DNA from: Tillandsia leiboldiana
Taxonomy: Eukaryota; Streptophyta; Magnoliopsida; Poales; Bromeliaceae
NCBI GenBank assembly: GCA_029204045.2
Contig: CM055072.1
Span: 11,287,879-11,351,878, forward strand
Direction: 5' to 3'
Length of the DNA stretch: 64,000 nucleotides
Shown: positions 1-9,968 of the stretch, in pieces
How the letters are laid out: every line of letters begins with the position of its first letter
How positions within the stretch are numbered: position 1 is the stretch's first letter
Program-made: the position numbers and the translations under genes
Notes under the pieces: model-generated
What the model was told of the DNA's origin: nothing
The model's input: only the letters and a program-made list of their open reading frames with translations
The model's database searches: none

Positions 1-329
1 AGAGCCACTCCTTACAATAAATTGACTAGATATATTATCTAACTTATCTGTGATTTCAAACATCTATTGATCTTGGTATTTCATTTTCTTTGCAAGATTA
101 ATGATTTGATAAACGCATTACTCATAAGATCATGATAGATGTTATTGAACTTGTTCAACTTTAAGGAATTTAATTTTTATAAATTTCCGTTTCATTATTT
201 GGATATTATTGATAGATTTAGCATAATCTATTTCTCTTGACATGAAATGTTGATTTTACATGCAAAAGTGCTTACAATATTTTTCTGGATTTTTTGGAAT
301 TTTTCTGAATTTTTCTGAAGAAAAAGTTG

Positions 330-445
330 GAGCCGATCCGGACTGGACAATCCGTTCCGGATCCCGAACGCAGAATTTTCTGCGGGTAGCCGTTCCGGAC
401 TAGATTCTTGATCCGTTCCGGACCGCGGGTAGGGTTTTATAAGAA
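330..445 (+). promoter_or_regulatory. Internal palindrome cluster and TATA of A0
   Basis: Four CCGGA-centred imperfect palindromes (for example GATCCGGACT and GTTCCGGATC) precede TTTATAAG at 436-443. The same layout occurs in the other copies as GATCCGGATC repeats, so this is the A0 version of the internal promoter-like region upstream of the extra ORF. Promoter function is inferred from layout only. Confidence 0.55.
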
Positions 446-643
446 ACAAAAGGGTTTTGATTTTTTTTTACAACAATCTTTTGTTTCCAAGTCTCCAGAG
501 CTTCTCTCTCTAGAAATCATCCAATTTGGAGCCTTTCCAACTCGAGTTCTTCGAATCAAAGTGAGTTTTTATGATCAAAACTTCAGTTTTTCACAGTTTT
601 TCTCTATTTGCTCAAAACGTGAAGGAAATCTTGTACCTTCTTC

Positions 644-648
644 GTTAG
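644..648. repeat. Target-site duplication GTTAG, left
   Basis: GTTAG here and at 4407-4411 flanks the 649-4406 insertion exactly. Removing the insertion and one copy restores continuity with the homologous stretch near 60200. Confidence 0.9.
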
Positions 649-1254
649 TGTGAGGACCTGGTTTTCCCCGATGTGATTACTGGTTGACCAGCCGCTTCTG
701 GAGGCCTTTGTGGCGTGTCGGTGGCGTTTGTACACCAATTGGACACTTTTGATGGACTCGGTGTGTTAATTGGATCACGAGAGTAGTCAGATGGCCCCGT
801 CGAATGCTTAGAAATGGTTTCGCGTGCAATGGATATTAAAATCGGACTCGGGGCAAAGTTTGGATAAAGGATCACCTCTCCGGATGCCTTCGGGAATCTT
901 TAGAGTTGGAATTTGGTAAATCGGACTTTAGAAATGGACTCAGCGTGAAAATCGGATCAAGTGGGCTTTCCGGGGGCTTTCGGTAAATTTTCGGATGAGA
1001 ATTTGGAGAATCGGACACCGTATTTGGATTCAGCGCGCGAAATCGTTGAGATTGGACTATCTACTTGCTTTTTTCGGAGCCCGATTGACGCGCGCGTTTT
1101 TCGAGGCATGCACGGATCTCGAGACGTCGCGGCACGAATCCCGAGGTGCGCGTGAATCCCGAGGTGCGCTCGGGTGTACTGCGCGAGGGGGGGAACGTAG
1201 ACAGGCGCGTTGGGAAAACGCGCCTGGCTGCGCGGGTGATGCGGGGGGCCGCTA

Positions 1255-1273
1255 CGTGGCGTGCCCCCATTCG
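1255..1273 (+). promoter_or_regulatory. Decayed ERSE-I-like module in solo LTR
   Basis: CGTG, ten bases, then ATTCG: the reverse-strand form of CCAAT-N10-CACG with one mismatch in the CCAAT half. Exact versions stand in the related LTRs G1, G2 and G3. Confidence 0.4.
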
Positions 1274-2940
1274 CGCCAGCGCGGACGCGGGGGGCACGCG
1301 TCCGCTCGGTGTCCCGCGCTGGGTGTGGCGCGGTGTCACGCGCTCGTGTGGCGCGTGCCGCGTGGCGGGGGGGTGAGCGCCTGCGCCTGGCGCGCGCACC
1401 CCTGTGCGGTGGGCCGCTGGCAACGGGCCCCTTGAGGGTGGTGCACCGTGGACCCGGTCCACCAAGGCCCCCCTCCCCTCTTTCTTTTCTTTTTCTTCCT
1501 TTTCCTCCCCGCGCCATTTCTTCTTCCCTTTTTCTTCTTCTCCAACCGAGCGAGAGAGTGTGAGAGAGCGGATTTTGTGGGGTGCGGCGGTGCGCCGTGG
1601 ACCTCGCGAAGCGCGCGAGGTGTTTCAGGGGGACGGTTGGGCGGCGCGACGCGGTCGAGGTAGGTCCCGCGTGTTATTTTTGCGGTATTTTTGGCACAGT
1701 TTTGGAGCATCCTTTTGGACATTGGATTTGGCCCCTTACTCTCGTGTGTATTAGGGACCGTATTTTACTGTGCCGTTTTACTGCGCGGACTGCTGCTGGC
1801 GTTTTGGACGCGCCTCGTTTTGCGTGTGGACTCGTAAAGTGTGCACCGTTTTGCGTGCAACTTGTTGTACGAGCGTCGGATCGAGGCGAGCCTATACTTT
1901 TTTTCATCTACTCGACGCGAGGATTATCACCGTATTTTCTGGGATTTTTCGGGAATTGCCCGAAGGTATACTTTTCCCGTTCTCCTGTGCAATGTGATAC
2001 AGATGTGTATGTTGTGGACTTTCGCGCTCACCGCGTTGTGGAATTTGTAACTGAGCCTCCGGGACTCGGATTTTGGCGTGCAGGTACTCGTTTCGAACGG
2101 CTCGACGCGACGATCGCGTCCGTATTTTCGGTGGATTTTTCTGAGTCCGTTCTGCAGGTGAAAAGTGCACATCTTTGGGGCTGGTTTCAGCAGTTGGTGT
2201 ATACTTGGATATTTTAGCATAAAGTGTAACTTTGGACCTTTTGTTGTACCCAGGAGGATTCGCAAGGGTTTCGGAACACTGCTAGGAGCCGAGGTTTGCG
2301 CGACATGTACCGTGGATACGAGTGCAGCGGATTGTGCGTGCAAGTGGCCACGCTCTTCACCGACTCCAGGTTTGCCTTGGATTGAGCACTTCAGGTGGGT
2401 AAGCTTAATATCAGTAACTGTATAAGGCAATGATTATGTTATGGCAAATATAAGTGCACTTGTGGGGATGTCACCCCTTGATGACTGACAGCAGGCATAT
2501 TTGATGTACAACCGATATGAGCGAAAGGTAAGCAAAGAATGGCCTACTTGGGTGTGATTGGTATACCATAGCGGGAATACTTTAGCATGCTTTGCTGATA
2601 TATGTTTCACCCACTTTTATCGTTTCTGAGGACAAAAGCATGCTTGTATGGACATGTAGTTAGGCCATCTTTTACCGCTGCACTACTTTTGGAACTTGAC
2701 TTAGGAGAAACCATGTCATCCTCTTCTCCTTCTTTGATTAGTCAGGTGGTCTGTGTTGCTCGGGTTCGAGCAGGGGTTCTGGGTAGTGTAGTCGGGACTT
2801 GGTGTCTGGGACAGGTTGGATTAGTGTGGGGCTTTGCGGCAACCGCGGATATTGGGCGGTTGACGGGATATTTATTTATGCACCAGATTGGGTATCTGAT
2901 TTCTTTAGTGGTTGAGCTTTCCCACTTTGATCGGAGTGTG

Positions 2941-3141
2941 CGACCGTGCCGGTCAGGAGCCGGTCTATTACTTATTTTGGGTACGACCGTGCCGGTCAGG
3001 AGACGGTCTATTACTTATTTTGGGTACGACCGTGCCGGTCAGGAGCCGGTCTATTACTTATCTTGGGTGCGACCGTACCGGCCAGTAGTCGGTCTGTCAC
3101 CTATTTTGGGATGCGACCGTACCAGTCAGTAGTCGGTCAGT
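2941..3141 (+). repeat. 43-bp tandem repeat in solo LTR
   Basis: Units start at 2941, 2984, 3027, 3070 and 3114 (spacing 43, 43, 43, 44). The last is partial. Each unit contains a short dyad (GACCG, three bases, CGGTC) and the last two copies are more diverged. Confidence 0.9.
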
Positions 3142-3363
3142 ATTCCCGCAGTGAGTTCGACAGCGAAGCAGGCAGTACCAGTATTTCTGGCGTCACTAGA
3201 TTGGGTCTATTACAGATGTTTACTTTACTGTTGCACTCGTGTCAGGGGGACCGAGTGGAGTCTAGTAGCCGTGTTTAGACCAGTGCTAGTGTTGTTGGGA
3301 ACCGTTTGGGGATCGACGGTTGTTCCAAAGTCTTTATGAGTTGTTGACCGTTGTACGAGACGC

Positions 3364-3641
3364 AAGGCAGGCATGGCAGGCATAGCAGGTATAGGCAGGC
3401 ATAGCAGGCTCGGCAGGCATAGCAGGTATAGGCAGGCATAGCAGGTATAGGCAGGCATAGCAGGCACGGCAGGCATAGCAGGTATAGGCAGGCATAGGCA
3501 GGCATAGCAGGCTCGGCAGGCATAGCAGGTATAGGCACGCATAGCAGGCACGGCAGGCATAGCAGGTATAGGCAGGCATAGCAGGCATGGCAGGCATAGC
3601 AGGCATGGCAGGCATGGCAGGCATGGCAGGCATAGCAGGAA
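3364..3641 (+). repeat. GGCAGGCATA / GCAGGTATA low-complexity tandem repeat
   Basis: About 280 bp built from short units of the form GGCAGGCATAGCAGGTATA in irregular order. It leaves long reading frames open on the minus strand (Met-Pro-Ala or Cys-Tyr-Ala repeats), which are by-products of the repeat. Confidence 0.9.
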
Positions 3642-4406
3642 GAGCTAGTGATTACTGGTCTATCGATTGGGTCGATTGTACACTTCTTGTGCTGGTGGTT
3701 GCATACCACTCTTTGGTTCTCCCCTTTTGGGCATGTAGATAGAGGCTTGATAGCTGTTGAGAGTCTCCAGCTTCCTTATTTCAGTCTTTATGCCTTTGGT
3801 TAGCTTTTGTCTCTTGAGGACTTAGTGGGCAGACCGTCGGGTCTGGCGGTGTTACCTACTGAGAACTCCCTTTTTGGTGTAGTTCTCACACCCTTTCGGG
3901 GTTTCCCCCCTTCTTTTTCCTTCCTCTCTTTTGTTTTGCAGAGTCTTAGCGGGTGTTGCTGATTCTGCGGTCGTTGATCGTTTCCGAGGGAGTCGAGAGC
4001 TAGATCCCTACCCGTCGTTGGAGAGTAGCGGTACCCCCCCTTCAGAGGAGATCTTCATTAGAATAGTTACTTTATTTCCTCTTTTGAGAGACTGTTGTAG
4101 TGAGGATGATATGTATCGTGAGACTGTACACTGTTGTATTTATTGGTGATACCTCCCAGTTGTGTTCAGAGCTTGTATATGAGGATACTGTATTATTATC
4201 ATCTTTGGGAGACAGACATTATTGTATTATTTCCAGTTGTACAGTGATTGATTTTAGTTTTACAGCAGATTTTATATTTATAGCTCTGATATCTGCTTAG
4301 CTGTAGTACTTTTCTTGCAGGTTGGACGCTTCGCCTGTGCGGGTTTGGCATAGGTGGCGGATCTGTTGGCGAGCCCGGGTCGCAGTTTCGACCCCGGGGC
4401 GTGACA

Positions 4407-4411
4407 GTTAG
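4407..4411. repeat. Target-site duplication GTTAG, right
   Basis: Right copy of the 5-bp duplication made by the 649-4406 insertion. Confidence 0.9.
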
Positions 4412-4736
4412 AGATTGGTTTTTGGTCAAATTTCTTTTAAAATAAGAACTCTGAGTAGATTAGTTTTGATTACATGCTAGATATTCTCTTGATTAACGGA
4501 TTTTTAGGCTTCGATTTCTGAAAATTCGGTTTTAGGGCATATAATAGGAATTTTTGAAAATCATGGGATTGATCTATTTTTAAAATTCTTTTTGCAAAAC
4601 TAATTGGATTCCTAGTCTCTCTACATGATAATGATTGTTTAGGTACAATTTTTCAAATTTTTGAAAATAACAATTTTTTTTTCGTGTTCTTGAGTTGTTG
4701 CTCGCAGGATTCTCCCTTTCACAAGAAATAGCAGAG
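4412..4736 (+). other. A0 intron end and 5' leader of extra ORF
   Basis: Continues the A0 interior after the solo LTR. A pyrimidine-rich stretch ends in CAG at 4705-4707, matching acceptor positions in the other copies. With the solo LTR removed, the intron from 561 to 4707 would be about 384 nt. Confidence 0.5.
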
Positions 4737-6191
4737 ATGATGTTCACTTGGATAATCGTTCTTCTGACTGCTATGGTTCACACTAGAGCAACGAACAAAT
4801 TGAAAAGAGCAAAGAAAACTCAACGAAAGGGTGAGTTCGTCCTCGTCAAGGACTCAGAGACGGAATCAGATAAGGAAGATGTGAACTGGGACGAATTGAT
4901 GGACGACGAAACAACACCTATTAAGTCAAAAGGAAAGTCCCCTGGTTCACCAAATGGAAAGACAACACCTTCTGCTGTGGACAAAGGCAAAGCACCAATG
5001 CCTTCATCATCTATCTCGATGAAAAGAAAGAGACTAGCTCGACGGTTAGGACGAGCACGAGGAGTTGAAATTGGCGAACCAATAGCTCCTAATTCTCCAC
5101 CCCGGGAGGAACAAGTGTCCGTGAATACAGATCGTCTAAGGGCTTTTGAAAATCGAGAATGCATCGGCGAGAGACATGTTAACATTGGTGCTATTCGAGA
5201 CCATTCCCCGGAGTTTGGTACTTTGATTGAACAAGCCAATCTTCTTCAAGTGTGAAGATTCCCAGAAATGCTTGGATATTGTTTGCATCGGATAAGGACC
5301 TTCTATACAAACGCACGGCACCTTCAAGAAAATGAATACGGTCCAATGCAGTTTTACACGAACGTCCAAGGAACAAGACTTAAAATAACTCCACAACTAA
5401 TTGGCGAAGTTCTAGGGATGCAAGCTAGCAGGACAGGGATAAACTACTTGAAAGGAAGGAGTTTAACGAACATATTGTGGCAAACTGTTGTGAGGGAAAT
5501 ATGTTTGGAGGGAACTCAATCAACGGGCAAATCTGTCAAGTCTAAAGAACTTCGACTTGAGTACCGATTCCTCAACTTCATCACATGTTACAACATCCTT
5601 CCAAACATGCAGACGAAGGTCTTAAGATGGGATCGAATGCTGTTCTTATATCTCTTAGGACATCCGTCAGAGGCAGTGGGGTTAAATATCAATATTTCAT
5701 ACCTCATTTGGAATAGGATGACAAGATACGTTGAGCATCCTCACCCCACGGAAAGACTCCCATTTTCATTGATCATAATGAGGATTTTGAAGAAATTTCA
5801 GGTTGATATCAGTTCAACAACTTATCAACACTGTTTAGGTATGATCAATGAATCCACAGTTGTTAAGTCCTTCCATAAGCTGCCTCATGTCACACCAACT
5901 CCTCCGCGCGGGACGAAACCCTCCATTGGCACTTTTGCATCACCTTCACGACAAGTACCTATGTCGGATGATGAAGCGTCTGTTACTTCGATTTATAAGG
6001 AGCAACAACGTTTATCATTTGAACAGGAGAAGATCACTAAAGAGCAGAAACGAATTTCTGAAGAACTTGAACTCATCACAGCAGCCCAGATCACCTTGGC
6101 AAAGAAGTTCACGTCAATGAAAAAGTTGGTGAAGAAGATGTTTTCGAAAATGGGCTGCAGTAGCTCTGAGGATTCTGAGTCCGACAATTGA
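4737..6191 (+). pseudogene. Sirevirus extra (env-position) ORF, A0 copy with one in-frame TGA
   Basis: The frame opens at ATG 4737 (MMFTW), with a short hydrophobic N-terminus (residues 3-15), then an acidic Ser/Lys-rich stretch, a basic block (MKRKRLARRLGR), a folded middle region and a C-terminal charged coiled-coil-like tail ending in SSSEDSESDN. A TGA at 5253-5255 replaces the TGC (Cys) codon of the intact A1 copy at 9969-11324, and the same frame then runs on to 6191. The middle region (RTFYTNA, FLNFITCYNILPN, FLYLLGHPSEAVGLN) resembles the Pfam family 'putative plant transposon protein' as I know it; this needs a profile search. Its position after pol matches the env-like gene of Sireviruses. 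Function is unknown. It could be a dead copy or a readthrough ORF. Confidence 0.75.
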
Positions 6192-6865
6192 TTTTTTTTG
6201 TTTTTTTTTTCTAACTTTGTATTGCAGTTTTTTAGTTTTAGTTCTTACATTTTCTTTAGTTTTTGAACTTGTTAACTCCCTTTATTTTGTAATTTTGGCT
6301 ACTTTAGTGACAAAAAGGGGGAGAGAGATATGAACAATTGGAACAATGGTTACAATGGTGTATGAGAACTTTGAACTGTGAACTTTGAACTCTGGAAGGT
6401 AAGTATCAAAGAAACTTTTGGTTTTGTATTGTGATTGCATGCATGACTCGACTAACTATTTGACTAACAATTTGGGCATGTATTATTACTAACAAGTTGT
6501 TTGATTACTAACAAGTTTTTGACATTTGGATTTTATTGCTTAGATGATATGTCTATTTCTGATTATGATCTTAATACATATCTGAGTTCATAAATGTCAT
6601 GGTGAGTATAAACTCTATCTCTGTTTGGTTTTGAATGCTAAATATTTTTGAGGTATCAAACGATCTCTTTTGTCAAGAATGATTTCTTTTGCAGAGAGTA
6701 CAGATGTCTAAGTCTAGAGTCTGTTTTAGGAGTTTATCTCGTGTATTCATTTTTATTTGGATCTCAAATGTAAATTTTTGTTGTATGGTGATAACAACAA
6801 AAATGCCTTTTTGAATTTTCTTAAGTGGATTTCTGTTTTGTCACGAAGCCGCCAAAGGGGGAGAT
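6192..6865 (+). other. A0 3' untranslated interior with two polypurine tracts
   Basis: No coding signal. There are two purine tracts after a TGACAAAA/TCACGAA-type context: CAAAAAGGGGGAGAGAGA at 6311-6328 and GCCAAAGGGGGAGAT ending at 6865, the latter directly abutting the LTR. Repeated polypurine tracts are a known Sirevirus trait. Confidence 0.75.
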
Positions 6866-7646
6866 TGTTAAGGAATTTGTTTTGGCATATTTCGTGAAAG
6901 TGATTAAGTTTTGAAGATTGAAGATGAAGAAGTTTGGATCATATACCTCAATCTCAAGAAAGAAGAATTCAAAAGGATCAGGTACGTTTAACTAAACATT
7001 TTTGGTGATCCGAATACTTCTTATAGTGTAGAAACACTTGGATGGATTTTTAATTGCATAAAAATCAAAAACTGGACATGGTATATGTTCAGGATCCGGA
7101 ACAAGGGACTACAGTCCAGACCCCGAACGTTGGGTAGTTCATGTGCAATTCAGTCCGTAACACACCTGGTTCTGTTCCAGTCCCCGAACTTGGGTTTTGC
7201 TGAAAATGAATGAACAGTCCAGACCATGGCATTTCGTTTCGGACCCCGAACGTGTGTTTTTTTGGAAATAGTCTGTTTAGCTATAACAGTCCGGACCGCA
7301 GTAATCCAGTCCGGACCGTCGTCCTGAAAAATTCCAGATAAGGTTAGTTTTTGATTCTTATCCTCTTCCAATGGTTTCTAACCTAGAAATAAACCCTACG
7401 ATTCATTTTTTAGGGTAATCCAAAATACGGTCGAAAAAGAGAAATCCACATATAGAGAAGAAAGGAAATAACTAGATTTAATTCTATGTTTATTCATCTA
7501 TATTAATTAATTTGATTCTAGGTTTTCATACTCAGATTTTGAGTAGAATCAAATTAATGAATACTTAGATGGTATTTCCGATCTATCTTTGATCTAAGTA
7601 TTCGGCGGATCATCACCACCCAAAAACAACGATTTTCCCAAAATCG

Positions 7647-7822
7647 GCGCGTGGATTTGCGTGGCCTTATGGATTCAAGGTGCTACCGCTCTCGTGGATT
7701 CGGAGCGAGGTACGTTCGTGGATTCGAGACGTGCTACTGGGTGAAGACCGTGGATTCGGTCAGACGTCGTGGACTCGACGTTGGACGCCGTGGATTCGGC
7801 GTTGGACGCTAATCGTGGATTC
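7647..7822 (+). repeat. GTGGATTC micro-hairpin array (A0 LTR)
   Basis: Eight octamers of the GTGGATTC type in tandem. Seven have complementary arms, for example CCTT/AAGG, GACC/GGTC, ACGTC/GACGT and ACGCC/GGCGT. Three loops carry a single change (GTGGATTT, ATGGATTC, GTGGACTC) while their stems remain paired. Confidence 0.8.
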
Positions 7823-7855
7823 AAGATGCGTTGCGGAGCGAGCGGAGAAGATCAA

Positions 7856-7860
7856 CTAGG
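7856..7860. repeat. Target-site duplication CTAGG, left
   Basis: CTAGG here and at 25412-25416 brackets element A1. The uninterrupted A4 LTR reads through the same CTAGG near 62883. Confidence 0.92.
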
Positions 7861-8157
7861 TGTTGGGTCGTATATAATACGGATCTAAATAGGGGAAGAA
7901 ACACCTAGAGGGGGGTGAATAGGTGTAAACGTATAAACACTCCAAAAATCGTTGCGATAAAACCCAATGCGGAAAATAAAATAACACGCAAGATTTTTAC
8001 GTGGAAAACTCCATCACCGGAGTAAAAAACCACGGGACCGATAACACGGCAGAAATCCACTAGAATTAAAACACGTACAAGGTGATTTACCGTACACACT
8101 TACGACTCAACCTTTTCCATACGCTCCTAGAGGATCTTCTCCGCTCGCTCCAGACGC

Positions 8158-8338
8158 TTCTCGAATCCACGATCTGCGCCCAACGCCGAATCCACGGCGT
8201 CCAACGTCGAATCCACGACGTCCGACCGAATCCACGGTCTTCACCCAATAGCACCGTTCGAATCCACGAACGTGCCTCGCTCCGAATCCACGAGAGCGAT
8301 TGAACCTTGAATCCACAAGGACACGCGAATCCACGCGC
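8158..8338 (-). repeat. GTGGATTC micro-hairpin array (A1 3' LTR)
   Basis: Eight copies of GAATCCAC (GTGGATTC on the sense strand). Flanking arms pair as ACGCC/GGCGT, ACGTC/GACGT, GACC/GGTC, CGTTC/GAACG, CGCTC/GAGCG (11-nt loop), CCTT/AAGG and CGC/GCG; the first copy has only a 2-bp stem. The loop is constant and the stems differ from one another. It lies about 280-460 nt downstream of TATA. Confidence 0.88.
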
Positions 8339-8615
8339 CGATTTTTGGGGTAAATCGTTGTTTTTGGGTGGTGATGATCCGCCGAATACTTAGATCAAAG
8401 ATAGATCGGAAATACCATCTAAGTATTCATTAGTTTGATTCAACTCAAGATGTGAGTATGAAAACCTAGAATCAAACTAATCAATATAGATGAAGAAACA
8501 TAGAGTATTCTCTAATGATTTCCTTTCTTCTCTATATGTGGATCTATAGCCGTATAAGATGATACAAGAAAATGACGGCTATGTGGATTCACCCTAGAAA
8601 AGGAGTCATAGGGTG

Positions 8616-8623
8616 TATTTATA
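8616..8623 (-). promoter_or_regulatory. TATA box of A1 3' LTR
   Basis: TATAAATA on the minus strand, just downstream of the palindrome array and 5' of the hairpin array. The equivalent in the 5' LTR is 24889-24896. Confidence 0.75.
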
Positions 8624-8688
8624 GGTTAGAAACCCTAGGAAGGAGATAAGAATCAAAAACCTGCCATTTCTGGATTTTTACGGACGGC

Positions 8689-8910
8689 GATCCGGATCGT
8701 GATAACTAGGATCCGGATCGTCATAACAAAACAGCCAATTCCAGAAAAACGAAGGTTCGGGATCCGGATCATGTGACTACGATCCGGATCGTTCATACAG
8801 TTCACCAAACATCAACGTTCGGGATCCGGATCAAGAGACTACGATCCGGATTGCGACGATGTATGAACGAACCACCTTCGGGATCCGGATCGAACAACCT
8901 GATCCGGATC
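8689..8910 (-). promoter_or_regulatory. GATCCGGATC palindrome array in LTR U3 (A1)
   Basis: Seven exact 10-bp palindromes and one with one mismatch. They are arranged as pairs about ten bases apart, each pair followed by CCCGAA, repeating at about 60 bp. Palindrome clusters in the upstream part of Sirevirus LTRs are documented in maize. The sequence of this motif and any binding factor are unknown to me. Confidence 0.85.
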
Positions 8911-9138
8911 CTGAACATGTCCCAAGTCCAGTTTTTGATTTTTATGCAATGAAAGATTCTTCCAAGTGTTTCTACACTACAAGAAGTATTCGGATCACAC
9001 AAATTCTTTAGTTAAACATACCTGATCCTTTTGAATTCTTCTTTCTTGAGATTGAGTTAAATGATTCAACTTTTCTTCACCTTCAATCTTCAAGACTTGA
9101 GACTTTCACGAAACTACGCCAACTCAAATTCCGTAACA

Positions 9139-9153
9139 ATCTCCCCCTTTGGC
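9139..9153 (-). other. Polypurine tract of A1
   Basis: On the minus strand CCGCCAAAGGGGGAGAT abuts the 3' LTR, as needed to prime plus-strand DNA synthesis. Confidence 0.9.
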
Positions 9154-9968
9154 GGTTTCGTGACAAAACATAGATCCACTAAAGAAAATTCAAAAAGATA
9201 TTTTTGTTGCTATCACCATACAACAAAAATTTACAATGTAGATCCAAAATACAATACATGAGTTAAACTCCTAAAACAGACTCTAGACTTAGACATCTGT
9301 ACTCTCTGCAAAAAGAAATCATTCTTGACAAAAGAAATCGTTAGATACCTCAAGAATTTTGTATCATTCAAAAACCACAAACAGAGATGAAGTTTAAACT
9401 CATTTATACTTACCATGACATTTATATTCAGATATGTAAACAGATCATAGTTAAAAAAACACCAACATATCTTCTTTGCACGTAAAAACCAAATGTCATG
9501 AACATGTTTGTGACAAACTTATATATATAGATATGTAATAGATCAGAGTTAAGAAACAACATATCTTCTATGCAATCAAAAACCAAGTGTCACAAACTTG
9601 TTAGAGAACATCAACTTGTTAGTTATATTACATGCCCAAATAGTTAGCAAATAGTTAGTCGAGGCATGCATTCAAACAAATGGAAAAAACCAAAAGTTAA
9701 AGTTCTACTTACCTTTGTGTTTCAACTTACCTTTGATGTTCCAACACATCATCATGTTCAAGCAATCATTGTTCAAGTTCTCTATAAACTCTCTCCCCCC
9801 TTTTGTCACAAAATTAGCCAAAAACACAAAAATTTAAGGAGAGTTAAAGATTTTAAAAATTGTTCCGAAAAATAAGAACTAGAACTAAAAGTAAGTCCTA
9901 AAAGCTGAACTAAAGTCTAAAAAGATAAAATCCTGCACAAATCTGCACAAAAATTGTTAAAACACAAA
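9154..9968 (-). other. A1 3' interior, non-coding
   Basis: AT-rich, no coding signal. A second polypurine tract (minus strand GTGACAAAAGGGGGGAGAG) lies at 9790-9808 near the extra ORF stop. Similar non-coding sequence is found at 48438-49264 and 61123-61833. Confidence 0.7.

Larger units (their letters stand above)
1..648 (+). mobile_element. Sirevirus A0, post-pol non-coding part (left piece)
   Basis: Aligns by eye with 59555-60200 of copy A4 and with the reverse complement of 11640-12350 of copy A1, so it is the interior between pol and the extra ORF of a + strand Sirevirus whose gag-pol lies left of the window. It holds a palindrome-rich cluster (about 335-420), a TATA-like box (436-443) and a probable splice donor GTGAGT at 561-566. 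It stops at 648, where a solo LTR is inserted, and resumes at 4412. Confidence 0.85.
649..4406 (+). mobile_element. Tekay-like solo LTR (3,758 bp)
   Basis: Begins TGTGAGGACC and ends GGGGCGTGACA, so it has TG...CA termini, and it is bounded by the 5-bp repeat GTTAG. No gag or pol lies inside. Stretches around 905-1050 and 1860-2260 match the Tekay-type LTRs at 43920-44050 and, reversed, 29900-30270, which places it in that family. It is unusually long, helped by a 43-bp tandem repeat and a GGCAGGCATA-type repeat. It lies inside the probable intron upstream of the A0 extra ORF. The open frames in the GC-rich part (950-1720) are not convincing genes. Confidence 0.88.
6866..7860 (+). mobile_element. 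A0 3' LTR, left part
   Basis: Starts TGTTAAGGAATTTG right after the polypurine tract and aligns with the A4 3' LTR (61834-63152). The GATCCGGATC palindromes are largely changed to CAGTCCGGACC-type forms (7090-7320), and TATA has decayed to TAGAAATA (near 7384). The GTGGATTC hairpin array is at 7647-7822. It is split at 7860 by element A1 and continues at 25412. Confidence 0.88.
7861..9138 (-). mobile_element. A1 3' LTR
   Basis: TGTTGGG...CCGTAACA on the + strand; in element orientation TGTTACGG...CCCAACA. Contains, reading on the minus strand, a palindrome array (8910-8689), TATAAATA (8623-8616), the GTGGATTC hairpin array (8338-8158) and the CACCTATTCACCCC...TAGGTG motif near its end that is common in plant copia LTRs. 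It differs from 24133-25411 at a few substitutions. Confidence 0.93.

Noticed and set aside
957..1722. Several overlapping Arg/Pro/Ala-rich frames on both strands
   Set aside because: GC-rich LTR sequence lacks stop codons by chance; frames overlap on both strands and have no recognisable protein.
2602..3132. 176-codon + strand frame in the solo LTR
   Set aside because: Half of it is the 43-bp repeat; it has no counterpart in LTR G3.
3334..3633. Long minus-strand frames of Met-Pro-Ala and Cys-Tyr-Ala repeats
   Set aside because: They are open only because the GGCAGGCATA repeat has no stops; no start context, domain or conservation in related LTRs.
8082..8334. Small frames on both strands over the LTR hairpin array (for example 8107-8334, 24380-24631, 57021-57269)
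   Set aside because: They arise from the GAATCCACG repeats; breaks differ among copies and the start codons are not conserved.
8689..8910. Regularly spaced palindromes resembling a CRISPR array
   Set aside because: The repeat is a 10-bp palindrome in irregular pairs inside an LTR, spacers are not of uniform length and are shared between copies; the genome is a plant.
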